Assembly: GCA_030429445.1 (NCBI GenBank)
Contig: JAUIFG010000002.1
Span: 62,001 to 126,000, forward strand
Reading direction: 5' to 3'
DNA from: a bacterium
GTDB lineage: Bacteria > Patescibacteriota > Saccharimonadia > Saccharimonadales > Saccharimonadaceae
Length of the DNA: 64,000 nucleotides
Shown here: in pieces, positions 1-7,558 of the stretch
Layout: each line of letters begins with the position of its first letter
Numbering within the stretch: the first letter of the stretch is position 1
Translations under genes and position numbers: made by a program
Notes under the pieces: model-generated
Seen by the model: only the letters and a program-made list of their open reading frames with translations
Databases searched by the model: none
What the model was told of the DNA's origin: nothing

Positions 1-899
1 GCATCCAGAATCGCACAGCCTTTTTCTGTCACGTGCTTACAATCATTAAATCTACAGCTTTTACCAAGCTCGGTAATATGGCTAAACGTCGACTCTAGAC
101 CCTCTTCAGCATCGCCAACACCAACCTCTCTTAATCCTGGATTGTCGACTAGTATCCCACCACTACCCAATACGATTAGCTGACGGTTCGTCGTGGTATG
201 CCTTCCTTTGTTAGTTGTTGAGCCAATATCGTTAGTTTTCATACGCTCATATCCAATAAGCTTGTTGATAATTGTAGATTTACCGACGCCTGAGGAACCC
301 AAGAGGCAGTATGTTTTATATTTTTGAATTACATTCTCAAGCTCTCTAAATCCTAGCCGAGTCTCAGCACTCGTCGCAATAACTTGCACTTCATTCAGCC
401 GTTCCTTAGCATTTTGAACGGCACTCTCTAACTGGTCTTGGTATACAAGGTCAGCTTTACTAAGTACAACAATTGGATGTATGCTCGCATCATTACAAAT
501 AGTGACATAGCGTTCAAGTCGGTTGATATTGAAGTCTCTGTTCAGTGCTTGGACAATTAGTCCGTAGTCGATATTCGTTGCTATTATCTGAGAGCCTGTG
601 GGATTGCTTACTGCTTTTCGTTTGAGCACTGAGCTCCTAGGGAATATTTTTTCAATGTTATGCTGATCGCCCTCACCTCTAACTACAACCCAATCGCCAA
701 CGCCAGGAAAATCAGACCTATCGTCTGCCTCATATATAATTTTTCCGGTTACCTCGGCAATTATCACGCCCTTTTCAGTTCTGACATCATAGCGTTCCTT
801 GTGCTCGGCAATAACTCTACCAACATTATTTGGGTCTATAGAATTGTCCAAACAGTATTGCTGAAGTTTTTTTGTAAAACCTAGATTGATTAGCTTCAT
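1..899 (-). CDS. rsgA: Ribosome small-subunit-dependent GTPase RsgA (3' end cut by window edge)
   Basis: RsgA is a circularly permuted GTPase that helps mature the 30S ribosomal subunit. I translated it from the ATG at 899; it stays open to base 1, giving 299 codons, so only the C-terminal tip is missing. Seen in order: an N-terminal OB-fold region (VGDWVVV), the G4 motif SKAD placed before the G1 motif GSSGVGKST, then G3 DNPG, and a zinc site of the form C-x4-C-x-H-x5-C near the left edge. The permuted motif order is diagnostic of the family. It is transcribed away from the high-GC island that begins about 55 bases upstream of its start. Confidence 0.95.
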   Translation of the reverse strand, partial: MKLINLGFTKKLQQYCLDNSIDPNNVGRVIAEHKERYDVRTEKGVIIAEVTGKIIYEADDRSDFPGVGDWVVVRGEGDQHNIEKIFPRSSVLKRKAVSNPTGSQIIATNIDYGLIVQALNRDFNINRLERYVTICNDASIHPIVVLSKADLVYQDQLESAVQNAKERLNEVQVIATSAETRLGFRELENVIQKYKTYCLLGSSGVGKSTIINKLIGYERMKTNDIGSTTNKGRHTTTNRQLIVLGSGGILVDNPGLREVGVGDAEEGLESTFSHITELGKSCRFNDCKHVTEKGCAILD

Positions 900-964
900 G
901 TATTCACTATATCAAAAAACAGAGGTGAATTGCCTTTGTTTTAAGCTTAAGCGTATTGGAGGAG

Positions 965-1264
965 GTGACGGGACGCTACTCGAAACCTGTGCACCAGGGG
1001 TCGCGGATCCGCAAAACGGCCAAAATGGTCGAGAAACTGGCAAAAAACCAGGCCAGGGAGGCAATTTCGGTCCCCCAACAGCAACGGGTGGACCGTCGGT
1101 TGTCTGCCGAGACGATCGCCGAGTTGGTGCAGGCGTACCGGGATGGAGTCGGAACACCACAGTTGCGGCGGCGGCATGGGCTTAGCCAAGGCAGTGTCAT
1201 CAAAATCCTGCATGGTCACGGCGTCGTGATGCGGGCACGAGGTGGCAGTAGGCCGCGACGTTAA
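965..1264 (+). CDS. Recombinase-type helix-turn-helix protein, actinobacterial style
   Basis: A protein of about 99 residues. Residues 45-90 form a helix-turn-helix (RLSAETIAELVQAYRDGV, then LRRRHGLSQGSVIKILHGHG) that resembles the C-terminal DNA-binding end of actinobacterial serine recombinases and their stand-alone relatives. No catalytic resolvase domain is present, so it is a DNA-binding fragment or a solo HTH protein. The start is unclear: TTG at 956 or GTG at 965, with GGAGGAG lying directly before the GTG; the frame opens at 929. GC content and codon choice (GCG, CGG, CTG, GTC) are far higher than in neighbouring genes, pointing to transfer from a high-GC donor. Its stop overlaps the stop of the convergent gene in a shared GTTAAC. 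Confidence 0.6.
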   Translation: MTGRYSKPVHQGSRIRKTAKMVEKLAKNQAREAISVPQQQRVDRRLSAETIAELVQAYRDGVGTPQLRRRHGLSQGSVIKILHGHGVVMRARGGSRPRR

Positions 1265-1485
1265 CGATCCTCCTTGACGCTCCATCGCATACGGCGAACT
1301 TCGTCGACTGAAATACCGAGTTCTTCTGCCTCTCGCATGTCCTTCGCCAATTCCAGCACAGCGCGTGCCAAACGCTTATAGTCCGGCGGATCTTTGCGAA
1401 TACTACTAACAACAATGTGCCTGTTGTTCGAGCGGACAGGAACGCGGGTTTTCTTGGGACGGTTATTTTTTCGACGACGAGACAT
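1261..1485 (-). CDS. Small basic hypothetical protein, actinobacterial style
   Basis: A 74-residue protein. It has a very basic N-terminus (MSRRRKNNRPKKTRVPVR) followed by a helical acidic segment (RLARAVLELAKDMREAEELG). I recognise the general pattern of small unnamed actinobacterial proteins found beside recombinase-like HTH genes, but know no function. It is convergent with the HTH gene at 965-1264 and shares the TTAA at its stop. A weak AAAGG ribosome site lies before the ATG. Base composition is intermediate between the HTH gene and the local background. Likely part of the same imported cassette. Confidence 0.5.
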   Translation of the reverse strand: MSRRRKNNRPKKTRVPVRSNNRHIVVSSIRKDPPDYKRLARAVLELAKDMREAEELGISVDEVRRMRWSVKEDR

Positions 1486-1541
1486 TATCTGCCTTTAATT
1501 TACCCCCCCCCGAGGTCAAGGCAACTCTCTTTTCGATGGTA

Positions 1542-2132
1542 CTACCTTACTAAATGCACTATGTTGGAAAGATCCATAAGTTCATCCTGTAACTCCGCCA
1601 TTACTAGGCAAATTGAATGGAACGTTTCGTGATCAAAATAGTAGTAGCGAATCTGGAGATCTGCGGTCTCCTTGTCAGTCTTCATATCTAACCGAACAAA
1701 ACCGTCAGCGGTCATACTCGCCCACTTGGCATGCGCAATGATGTTACGAATCTTTCCACAGGTCTGAAGTCGCTTCACTAACTCTTTTATTGGTTCTCGC
1801 TTAAATGATGCCCTGCTATGAGCCAATTCGTTTAAGAGTGCAACTTTAGCGCTATAACTCATTAGCCTGGTAACAATGAAGCCTTTACTATTCGACTTCG
1901 TATCCAGAAACTTTGCAATAAGTCGTTCCAACTCGATTTCTAACTGCCCGAACGAAAGCAGGACGTCCCCAATCTCTTGCCGAACATTCAAATAACCAGG
2001 CTCATCCTCCCGGTATAAATTCGCGGAAGTTGTCGTCCGTTCATAGTCCTCAAACTTGCTAGCCGACACATACTTATAGCCCAATCCGCTTGAATCTAAT
2101 TTGAGATTATTCGTACCGATGCTGCTCTTCAT
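1542..2132 (-). CDS. HEPN-like domain protein
   Basis: A 196-residue, largely helical protein. Around residues 125-135 it carries RNIIAH, which matches the R-x4-H signature of HEPN domains; many HEPN proteins are RNases in toxin-antitoxin or defence systems, although some are inactive scaffolds. The preceding helices (SFGQLEIELERLIAKFL, then an RLMSYSAKVALLNELA segment) fit the antiparallel bundle expected of the fold. No nucleotidyltransferase (MNT) antitoxin is next to it; the neighbour downstream is the small basic protein of the high-GC cassette. Substrate and role are unknown. It is upstream of a run of C residues near 1501 that may mark a junction. Confidence 0.6.
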   Translation of the reverse strand: MKSSIGTNNLKLDSSGLGYKYVSASKFEDYERTTTSANLYREDEPGYLNVRQEIGDVLLSFGQLEIELERLIAKFLDTKSNSKGFIVTRLMSYSAKVALLNELAHSRASFKREPIKELVKRLQTCGKIRNIIAHAKWASMTADGFVRLDMKTDKETADLQIRYYYFDHETFHSICLVMAELQDELMDLSNIVHLVR

Positions 2133-2292
2133 TTTGGCTCAAAACTAACATATTCATGTGTCTAGTTATCCGTCTATCGGTAAACCGTGTCAAGTACAAG
2201 CCATCCGCACTTAGGCGACCTTGCCTGCAATTGTTGTAAAAAATAACAGATACCTTGACGCGCTTACTCGAAACCCAAACAGGGGTAGATAT

Positions 2293-2327
2293 GAAAAATA
2301 TCCAGAATCATGTCCTGGATATTTTTC
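2293..2327. terminator. 13-bp perfect hairpin, probable bidirectional terminator
   Basis: GAAAAATATCCAG (2293-2305) pairs perfectly with CTGGATATTTTTC (2315-2327) around a 9-base loop. The A-tract and U-tract in opposite arms suit termination in both directions. It lies in the gap between the HEPN-like gene, which starts at 2132 and runs leftward, and the tRNA operon. Confidence 0.5.
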
Positions 2328-2362
2328 GCATCACCTCTAAAACTATTTAGAGTAACTAACAT

Positions 2363-2384
2363 ATGGAGGGCCAGGAGGGACTTG
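2363..2384 (-). repeat. Second copy of the tRNA-Lys 3' end (att-like repeat)
   Basis: These 22 bases are identical to 2558-2579, which cover the CCA, discriminator, acceptor arm and part of the T arm of tRNA-Lys(CUU). The match stops sharply on both sides (2362 versus 2557 and 2385 versus 2580 differ). Duplicated tRNA 3' ends are the classic footprint of tyrosine-integrase elements, but no integrase is visible in the 173 bases between the copies. Confidence 0.75.
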
Positions 2385-2557
2385 GTCACGTCCCGCGACC
2401 CCACGAGTCAGTCAAATGAACATAGTTCATTTGTGACGTCGCTTTACGAACTGCCGCAGGCAGTTCTCACCCTCGACATCGCTTTGCGACCCGTCGAGAG
2501 TTCAAAGCTCATCTCAATCTCCATGAAAAACGCCAGACACTGAGTCTGACGATTTTC
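2385..2557. other. Hairpin-rich segment between the two tRNA-Lys 3' ends
   Basis: This 173-base segment has no credible gene. It contains a chain of stem-loops: AAATGAAC/GTTCATTT with GTC/GAC outside it (2411-2437, two-base bulge), GAACTGCC/GGCAGTTC (2448-2466, perfect), CTCGAC/GTCGAG with inner TCGC/GCGA (2472-2498), and the tRNA terminator hairpin (from 2519). The density of inverted repeats resembles a small non-autonomous element, a REP-like array or an integration remnant. A frame of 77 codons runs across part of it, but it is broken up by the hairpins and has no family resemblance. Confidence 0.55.
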
Positions 2558-2563
2558 ATGGAG
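2519..2563 (-). terminator. Terminator of tRNA-Arg/tRNA-Lys operon, pairing into the CCA
   Basis: CTCCATGAAAA (2519-2529) is the exact complement of TTTTCATGGAG (2553-2563), with CAGAC/GTCTG inside. On the minus strand the left-hand part of the stem is the tRNA's own CCA end plus adjoining bases, and the U-tract lies in the distal arm. The stem must therefore compete with, or follow, release of the mature tRNA end. Confidence 0.55.
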
Positions 2564-2635
2564 GGCCAGGAGGGACTTGAACCCTCGACACCCTGCTTAA
2601 GAGGCAGGTGCTCTAACCAGCTGAGCTACTGGCCC
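2559..2635 (-). tRNA. tRNA-Lys (anticodon CTT)
   Basis: A complete 77-base cloverleaf with encoded CCA. The acceptor GGGCCAG pairs with CTGGCCC, the anticodon loop is CTCTTAA between CCTGC and GCAGG, and the T loop is TTCAAGT. The base before CCA is U, as in the other lysine tRNA of this window. It lies 9 bases after tRNA-Arg(TCG), so the two are probably one transcript. Confidence 0.95.
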
Positions 2636-2644
2636 ATATTTACT

Positions 2645-2721
2645 TGGTACACCCGGAAGGATTCGAACCTACGACCCTCTGTTCCGAAGACAGATGCTCT
2701 AATCCACTGAGCTACGGGTGC
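2645..2721 (-). tRNA. tRNA-Arg (anticodon TCG)
   Basis: A 77-base cloverleaf with encoded CCA. The acceptor GCACCCG pairs with CGGGTGT (one G-U), the anticodon loop is CTTCGGA closed by TCTGT/ACAGA, and the T loop is TTCGAAT. It is first in a two-tRNA transcript with tRNA-Lys(CTT). Confidence 0.95.
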
Positions 2722-2734
2722 ATACTCGAATCAT

Positions 2735-2740
2735 ATTGTA
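2735..2740 (-). promoter_or_regulatory. -10 box for the tRNA-Arg/tRNA-Lys operon
   Basis: TACAAT on the minus strand, 13 bases before the tRNA-Arg 5' end, a spacing that fits a very short leader. No convincing -35 box was seen. Confidence 0.5.
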
Positions 2741-2761
2741 CCATTTATCTCTGTTTTACGC

Positions 2762-2767
2762 TATAAT
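2762..2767 (+). promoter_or_regulatory. -10 box of murB
   Basis: TATAAT lies 11 bases before the murB ATG, so the transcript would begin only a few bases before the start codon. No Shine-Dalgarno is present. Confidence 0.6.
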
Positions 2768-2778
2768 AACCACGAACA

Positions 2779-3807
2779 ATGAATGTCAAGACAAACATCC
2801 CTCTGTCAACCCTAACAACCATGAGGCTGGGTGGCAGCGCTAATTATGTCATCGAGGTGACATCTGATAAAGATCTGCGAGAAGTCTACAAAAAAAGCAA
2901 GCAGTCAGGGCAGCCTACCTACATTATCGGTGGTGGCAGTAATTTAATAGCCCACGACGAGGGATTTTCGGGAACCATCATTCACAACAAGATCATGGGC
3001 ATCGAAGTTACTAATGACAATGCTCAAGCCACGACTGTCACCGTAGGTGCAGGGGAGATATGGGACGACTTCGTCAAACAAATGGTTGAACGTAATCTAT
3101 CCGGAATAGAGGCAATGTCTGGCATTCCGGGCACAGTTGGCGCAGCACCTGTCCAAAATATCGGTGCATACGGACAAGAACTAGCTGATACATTCGTGTC
3201 CCTCGCGGCATACGACACTCAAAATGATAGTTTTGTCACCCTCGATAAATCAGCTTGTGGCTTTGCCTATCGTCATAGTATTTTTCGCGGTGAACAGATG
3301 GGTCGATATATTATTACACGAGTCACATTAACTCTTGGCAAAAAACCGCCCCAACCACCTTTTTATGACGCACTCCAAAAATACTTTGAACAAGATCAAA
3401 TCAATACAACAACCGTCACAGTCCAAATGATTCGCGATGCCGTGCTAAAAATCAGATCGAATAAACTACCGAACCCCCTCCAGCTACCAAACGCTGGTTC
3501 ATTTTTCAAAAACCCAATTGTCGAAAAACAACTAGGCGATACGCTAAAAGCTACCCACCCCGACATGCCTACATATCCAGTCGACGAAACGCACGTCAAA
3601 ATACCCGCTGGTTGGTTGATCCAATCCTGCATGCTCAAGGGTAAAATCCTCCATGGCATCAAGGTGCACGATGGCAACGCAGTTGTATTGGTCAATCAGT
3701 CTGCAAAAGGATATAGCGATCTGGTTTCCGCTCGCCAAGAAATCGTCGATGCGGTTTATCAAAAATTCCATATCTCCCTAGAACAAGAACCGCTCGAACT
3801 GCAGTAA
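2779..3807 (+). CDS. murB: UDP-N-acetylenolpyruvoylglucosamine reductase MurB
   Basis: MurB reduces UDP-GlcNAc-enolpyruvate to UDP-MurNAc with NADPH and FAD, the second committed step of peptidoglycan synthesis in the cytoplasm. At 342 residues it has the length and C-terminal extension of the type I (E. coli-like) enzyme. Visible: the FAD-binding loop IIGGGSNLI near residue 52, the SGIPGTVGAAPVQNIGAYG segment near 115, YRHSIFRG near 165, and NAGSFFKNP near 235 carrying the catalytic serine of the family. The start is fixed by the TATAAT 11 bases upstream and the family-typical N-terminus (NIPLSTLTTMRLGG). Confidence 0.96.
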   Translation: MNVKTNIPLSTLTTMRLGGSANYVIEVTSDKDLREVYKKSKQSGQPTYIIGGGSNLIAHDEGFSGTIIHNKIMGIEVTNDNAQATTVTVGAGEIWDDFVKQMVERNLSGIEAMSGIPGTVGAAPVQNIGAYGQELADTFVSLAAYDTQNDSFVTLDKSACGFAYRHSIFRGEQMGRYIITRVTLTLGKKPPQPPFYDALQKYFEQDQINTTTVTVQMIRDAVLKIRSNKLPNPLQLPNAGSFFKNPIVEKQLGDTLKATHPDMPTYPVDETHVKIPAGWLIQSCMLKGKILHGIKVHDGNAVVLVNQSAKGYSDLVSARQEIVDAVYQKFHISLEQEPLELQ

Positions 3808-3913
3808 TTTGCTATAAAAAATAAAAGAAAAAATAGTATATTTTTAATTGTTATGTTGTATACTACATATTAGCTAAGCATAAACATAATTTCATAAGGG
3901 GCATCAACAAGAA

Positions 3914-4375
3914 ATGAATACCTGGCAAACAAAAAATAAAGAGTACGGATTTACAATCGTCGAGCTCTTGATTGTCGTCGTCGTTATTGGTATTCTCGCC
4001 GCAATCGTGACTGTTGCCTATACTGGTATCACTCAGCGGGCGAATGCATCGGCAGCAAAGTCGAATGCAAATTCAGTTGTGAAAGTAGCAGAAGCTTACC
4101 TCGCAGATACCGGAAATGGCAGTAGCTATCCGACACTTGCACAACTAAATGCATACAACGGTGTATCCAAGGTTCCAGCTAGCATTACCGTCAACAGTGC
4201 AGCTTTGAGTGCGACCCAAGCAGATGGTAAAACTATCCAGTACGTGCCAAGAAGTGGAAATACTGGCGCTTGTATTAGATACTGGGATGCATCACTAGCG
4301 ACTCCAGCTATTGTCACTATCTACGTGGGAACTGCTACTGGTGGCGTAGGTACCGGTACACCTACTTGCACATAG
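3914..4375 (+). CDS. Type IV prepilin (153 aa)
   Basis: A prepilin-like protein: a short charged leader ends at YG, then the cleavage/methylation segment FTIVELLIVVVVIGI begins, with the conserved Glu at mature position 5. PilD-type peptidase should cut after the glycine. The N-terminal helix is nearly identical to those of four other prepilins in the window, while the exposed C-terminal part differs; it carries two Cys (TGACIRYW and the C-terminal PTCT) that may form a disulfide. A possible Shine-Dalgarno AAGGGG lies 12 bases before the ATG and a TATACT box about 50 bases upstream. A strong terminator follows, so it is monocistronic. Confidence 0.9.
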   Translation: MNTWQTKNKEYGFTIVELLIVVVVIGILAAIVTVAYTGITQRANASAAKSNANSVVKVAEAYLADTGNGSSYPTLAQLNAYNGVSKVPASITVNSAALSATQADGKTIQYVPRSGNTGACIRYWDASLATPAIVTIYVGTATGGVGTGTPTCT

Positions 4376-4395
4376 ATATAGTTTATAGTAAATCC

Positions 4396-4424
4396 AAAGA
4401 AGCTCGCCAACGGCGAGCTTCTTT
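4396..4424. terminator. Bidirectional terminator between prepilin and glyA
   Basis: A perfect 13-bp stem AAAGAAGCTCGCC/GGCGAGCTTCTTT with an AAC loop, sitting between two convergent genes. Confidence 0.85.
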
Positions 4425-4443
4425 ATTCGCATGATAGTAGCCG

Positions 4444-5721
4444 TCAAGAATCGCTTGGCAATGGAAACTGTTTGGCGAATTCTACAACTTCATTGTGCAG
4501 GGAGTCCAACACATCTTTATCTTCACGAGCATCAATCGCCCGTCTCATCCACTCGGCAATTTGCTCCATGTGCTGTTCGCGAAGACCCCTCGTCGTAATT
4601 GCTGGCGTACCCAAACGAATACCACTTGGTCGAAACGGTGGCAATGAATCATCAGCAACGGCATTTTTGTTCAATGTTAATCCGATTGCATCAAGCGCTT
4701 CTTCTGCCACCTTGCCATCAATACCAAACGACTTGTGAACATTAGCGAGGATTAAATGATTGCTCGTGCCGCCCGTAATAAGTTCAAAGCCTTGTTTTTT
4801 TAGTTCATTCGCCAACATGGATGCATTCTTGACCACTTGCTGGGCATATTCATGAAACTCTGGCTTTAGGGCCTCGCCAAAAGCAACTGCCTTTGCTGCA
4901 ATAACATGCATATGTGGCCCGCCCTGCATGCCAGGAAAAATTGAACGATCAATCAATGTTGGAATATTTTCAAGCGTTTTTTCGGGTGCCTTGAGGGGGT
5001 TGCCGACCGTTCCCCTCGACAAGATCAAACCACCCCGTGGACCACGAAGTGTCTTGTGCGTTGTCGTCGTAATAACGTGAAATCCGTAATCAAACGGATT
5101 CTTTGCAACGCCCCCAACAATCAAACCTGCAACATGCGCCATATCCGCCATTAACAATGCACCGACTTCATTTCCAATTTCGGCAAACTTAGCATAATCC
5201 AACTCACGAGGGTATGCACTAAATCCAGCCAGGATAATCTTTGGCTTGTGCTCTAGCGCTAGTTTGCGAAGTTCTTCGTAATCGATTTCACCAGTTGAAA
5301 TATCTTTCATCTTATAGCGAATAAAGTTATACAGATGGGCGCTACGTGTCACCGGTGCACCATGAGTCAAATGCCCGCCATGCGAGAGATCCATCGCCAG
5401 AACCGTATCACCAGGCTCTAACCACGCGCTATAAACTGCCTCGTTGGCAGGTGCGCCCGAATGGGGTTGTACGTTTGCATGGTCGGCACCAAATAACTCT
5501 TTGGCACGATCAATCGCTAGTTGCTCTATTTTGTCAGTGAATTCTTGACCCCCGTAGTAGCGCCTGCCCGGATAACCTTCCGAGTATTTATTTGTCAGTA
5601 CACTACCAAGCGCAGTCAAAACATCCCTTGATACATAATTTTCACTTGGAATGAGTTCGAGTCCCTCGCGCTGGCGCCGTTCCTCACCCGCAATAAAATC
5701 GGCAATTTGTGCATCTTTCAT
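4444..5721 (-). CDS. glyA: Serine hydroxymethyltransferase
   Basis: GlyA interconverts serine and glycine while charging tetrahydrofolate with a one-carbon unit; it is a cytoplasmic PLP enzyme. From the ATG at 5721 the protein has 425 residues, normal for the family. Seen: LIPSENYVS near the N-terminus, RYYGG near residue 50, the substrate/PLP region HSGAPAN, and the PLP lysine in [14 protein letters not shown] around residue 225. I chose 5721 rather than the upstream in-frame ATG because AGGAAGGTG lies at the right distance before it. It is divergent from the XRE-MurA gene. Confidence 0.97.
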   Translation of the reverse strand: MKDAQIADFIAGEERRQREGLELIPSENYVSRDVLTALGSVLTNKYSEGYPGRRYYGGQEFTDKIEQLAIDRAKELFGADHANVQPHSGAPANEAVYSAWLEPGDTVLAMDLSHGGHLTHGAPVTRSAHLYNFIRYKMKDISTGEIDYEELRKLALEHKPKIILAGFSAYPRELDYAKFAEIGNEVGALLMADMAHVAGLIVGGVAKNPFDYGFHVITTTTHKTLRGPRGGLILSRGTVGNPLKAPEKTLENIPTLIDRSIFPGMQGGPHMHVIAAKAVAFGEALKPEFHEYAQQVVKNASMLANELKKQGFELITGGTSNHLILANVHKSFGIDGKVAEEALDAIGLTLNKNAVADDSLPPFRPSGIRLGTPAITTRGLREQHMEQIAEWMRRAIDAREDKDVLDSLHNEVVEFAKQFPLPSDS

Positions 5722-5789
5722 GGCATCACCTTCCTCTTGACTATTCACTGTATTATAGCACTCTGCGTTTCTATTATACTACGTAGATA

Positions 5790-5816
5790 TTGACGGTATA
5801 TCATGTTTGATATAAT
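5790..5816 (+). promoter_or_regulatory. Promoter of the XRE-MurA gene
   Basis: TTGACG (5790-5795) and TATAAT (5811-5816) with a short 15-base spacer; the ATG follows 11 bases after the -10 box. Because the product has its own HTH domain, this site could be self-regulated, which is inference only. Confidence 0.55.
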
Positions 5817-5827
5817 ATTGTATCCGT

Positions 5828-7357
5828 ATGACATCAACTGATTACAAGAAAAAGATCGGAAAACTCATCCAAGAAAACCGGTCTCAACGAGGTCTTACAC
5901 AGGCCCAATTAGCAGAGGCAATCGGTACAAGCCAGAGTGCTATCAATCGCATCGAAAAGGGCGGCCAAAACATCAGCCTCGAAATGATTGCTCGTATCAG
6001 CGATGTACTGTCGCATGATATCATGACGCTCAACAAGACGGGCAAGACTAACTTCCGCGTTCATGGTGGCAAAGTGTTATCTGGTAGTATCTCCGTCAAG
6101 ACCAGCAAAAATGCTGCCGTCGCTCTCCTTTGCGCCAGTTTACTTAACCAAGGCAAGACAACCCTCCGCAACATCGCTCATATCGAAGAAGTGAATCGTA
6201 TTATTGAAGTCCTGCAAAGTATCGGCGTAAAGGTTCGATGGGTGAATAGTGATACTGATTTAGAAATCGACAGACCCAAAAAACTACATCTTGAAAATAT
6301 GGACGTTACTGCCGCCAAAAGAACCCGAACGGTGATTATGTTCCTTGGCCCCCTCCTTAATCAGCATCGGAAGTTTAGCTTACCCTTTGCAGGCGGATGC
6401 AACCTGGGAACGCGCACCGTTGAGCCACATCTTGTTGGTTTGCGTCGTTTTGGATTGGACGTTGTTGCAACAACTGATTCCTATCAGGCGACCGTCACCA
6501 AAAAAACCGTTACAGAACCTATCATCCTAACCGAACGAGGAGATACAGTAACCGAAAACATCATCATGGCGGCCTCACTACATCCAGGAACAATAACTAT
6601 CAGAAACGCCAGCGCAAATTATGCAGTCCAAGATCTCTGCATATTTTTGCAAAAACTCGGCGTCAAGATCGAGGGAGTAGGTACGTCGACACTGCAAATT
6701 ACAGGCGTGACCCATATCGACAAAAATGTTGAATATTTCCCAAGCGAAGACCCAATTGAAGCTATGAGCTTTATCGCTGCCGGTGTTGTCACAAAAAGTG
6801 AAATCACCATCAAGCGCGCGCCGATTGAATTCCTCGAAATCGAACTAGCGACCTTGGCCGAAATGGGACTACTGTTTGACATCGGTGACGAATACCTCGC
6901 AAACAACAAATATACTCGCCTCGCAGATATCACCATACATCCATCAAGACTCACCGCAGCCACAGACAAGCTACACGCCCTTCCTTTTCCAGGTATCAAC
7001 ATGGACAACCTGCCATTCATGGGGCTCATCGCCATGACTGCACATGGCCGCAGCCTCCTGCATGATTGGTCGTACGAGAATCGCGCGATATACTTTACGG
7101 AACTGTCAAAGCTCAATGCTCGTGTTGAATTACTTGATCCGCATCGCGTATATCTCGTTGGTCCCACCAAATGGAAAACTGCGGACTTAGTCGCGCCTCC
7201 GGCACTACGACCGTCAGTCGTGATATTACTCGCAATGTTGGCAGCACCAGGTCAATCGATTCTACGCGACGTGTATTCCATCAATCGAGGTTATGAAGAT
7301 TTTGCCAATCGCCTGAACAGCCTTGGTGCATCGATCGAAACTGTCCGCGAAATATAG
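5828..7357 (+). CDS. murA: XRE helix-turn-helix / MurA-type enolpyruvyl transferase fusion
   Basis: Residues 8-62 are a Cro/C1-type HTH (LIQENRSQRGLTQAQLAEAI, then TSQSAINRIEKGG). Residues 75-509 are a full UDP-GlcNAc 1-carboxyvinyltransferase fold, the enzyme that adds enolpyruvate to UDP-GlcNAc in the first step of peptidoglycan synthesis. Aligned by eye with E. coli MurA: the lysine loop is SVKTSKNAAVALL, the catalytic Cys115 region is FAGGCNLGTRTVEPH (Cys retained), and the Asp305 region is INMDNLPFM. So the enzyme could be active. The HTH fusion is unusual and suggests DNA binding linked to wall precursor supply. It is also possible that this is a MurA-derived regulator. Start follows a clear TATAAT. 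Confidence 0.88.
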   Translation: MTSTDYKKKIGKLIQENRSQRGLTQAQLAEAIGTSQSAINRIEKGGQNISLEMIARISDVLSHDIMTLNKTGKTNFRVHGGKVLSGSISVKTSKNAAVALLCASLLNQGKTTLRNIAHIEEVNRIIEVLQSIGVKVRWVNSDTDLEIDRPKKLHLENMDVTAAKRTRTVIMFLGPLLNQHRKFSLPFAGGCNLGTRTVEPHLVGLRRFGLDVVATTDSYQATVTKKTVTEPIILTERGDTVTENIIMAASLHPGTITIRNASANYAVQDLCIFLQKLGVKIEGVGTSTLQITGVTHIDKNVEYFPSEDPIEAMSFIAAGVVTKSEITIKRAPIEFLEIELATLAEMGLLFDIGDEYLANNKYTRLADITIHPSRLTAATDKLHALPFPGINMDNLPFMGLIAMTAHGRSLLHDWSYENRAIYFTELSKLNARVELLDPHRVYLVGPTKWKTADLVAPPALRPSVVILLAMLAAPGQSILRDVYSINRGYEDFANRLNSLGASIETVREI

Positions 7358-7389
7358 AATTACCTCAGTAAATATGCTATAGTGGGTCC

Positions 7390-7435
7390 GTAATCGCGCA
7401 CATGGATATAGTGCAGGATAGCGTTGCGAGGTTAC
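7390..7435 (+). promoter_or_regulatory. Structured leader before tRNA-His
   Basis: A TATAGT box at 7378-7383 would start a transcript near 7390, about 53 bases before the tRNA. The leader folds: GTAATCGC (7390-7397) pairs with GCGAGGTTAC (7426-7435) with a GG bulge, enclosing GCAC/GTGC (7398-7401, 7411-7414). Function unknown; it may only guide 5' processing. Confidence 0.35.
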
Positions 7436-7442
7436 CGAATAC

Positions 7443-7520
7443 GGCGGGATTAGCTCAGTTGGTTAGAGCGTCGGGTTGTGGTTCCGAAGGTCGTGGGTTC
7501 AATTCCCATATCTCGCCCCA
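7443..7520 (+). tRNA. tRNA-His (anticodon GTG)
   Basis: A 78-base cloverleaf with the extra G-1 opposite C73, the identity mark of histidine tRNA. The acceptor is GCGGGAT/ATCTCGC (one G-U), the anticodon loop TTGTGGT between TCGGG and TCCGA, the T loop TTCAATT, with CCA encoded. Confidence 0.96.
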
Positions 7521-7528
7521 AATAAAAG

Positions 7529-7545
7529 AAGTCCTCACGGACTTT
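7529..7545 (+). terminator. Terminator of tRNA-His
   Basis: AAGTCC/GGACTT hairpin (7529-7534, 7539-7544) followed by a T run, starting 9 bases after the CCA. Confidence 0.8.
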
Positions 7546-7558
7546 TTTTGTTAACATG

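Noticed and set aside
886-1285. Several long overlapping frames on both strands in the high-GC stretch
   Set aside because: GC-rich DNA has few stops; only the frame with the HTH fold looks like a real protein.
2310-2543. A 77-codon frame through the hairpin-rich segment
   Set aside because: It crosses several stem-loops, has no ribosome site and resembles nothing.
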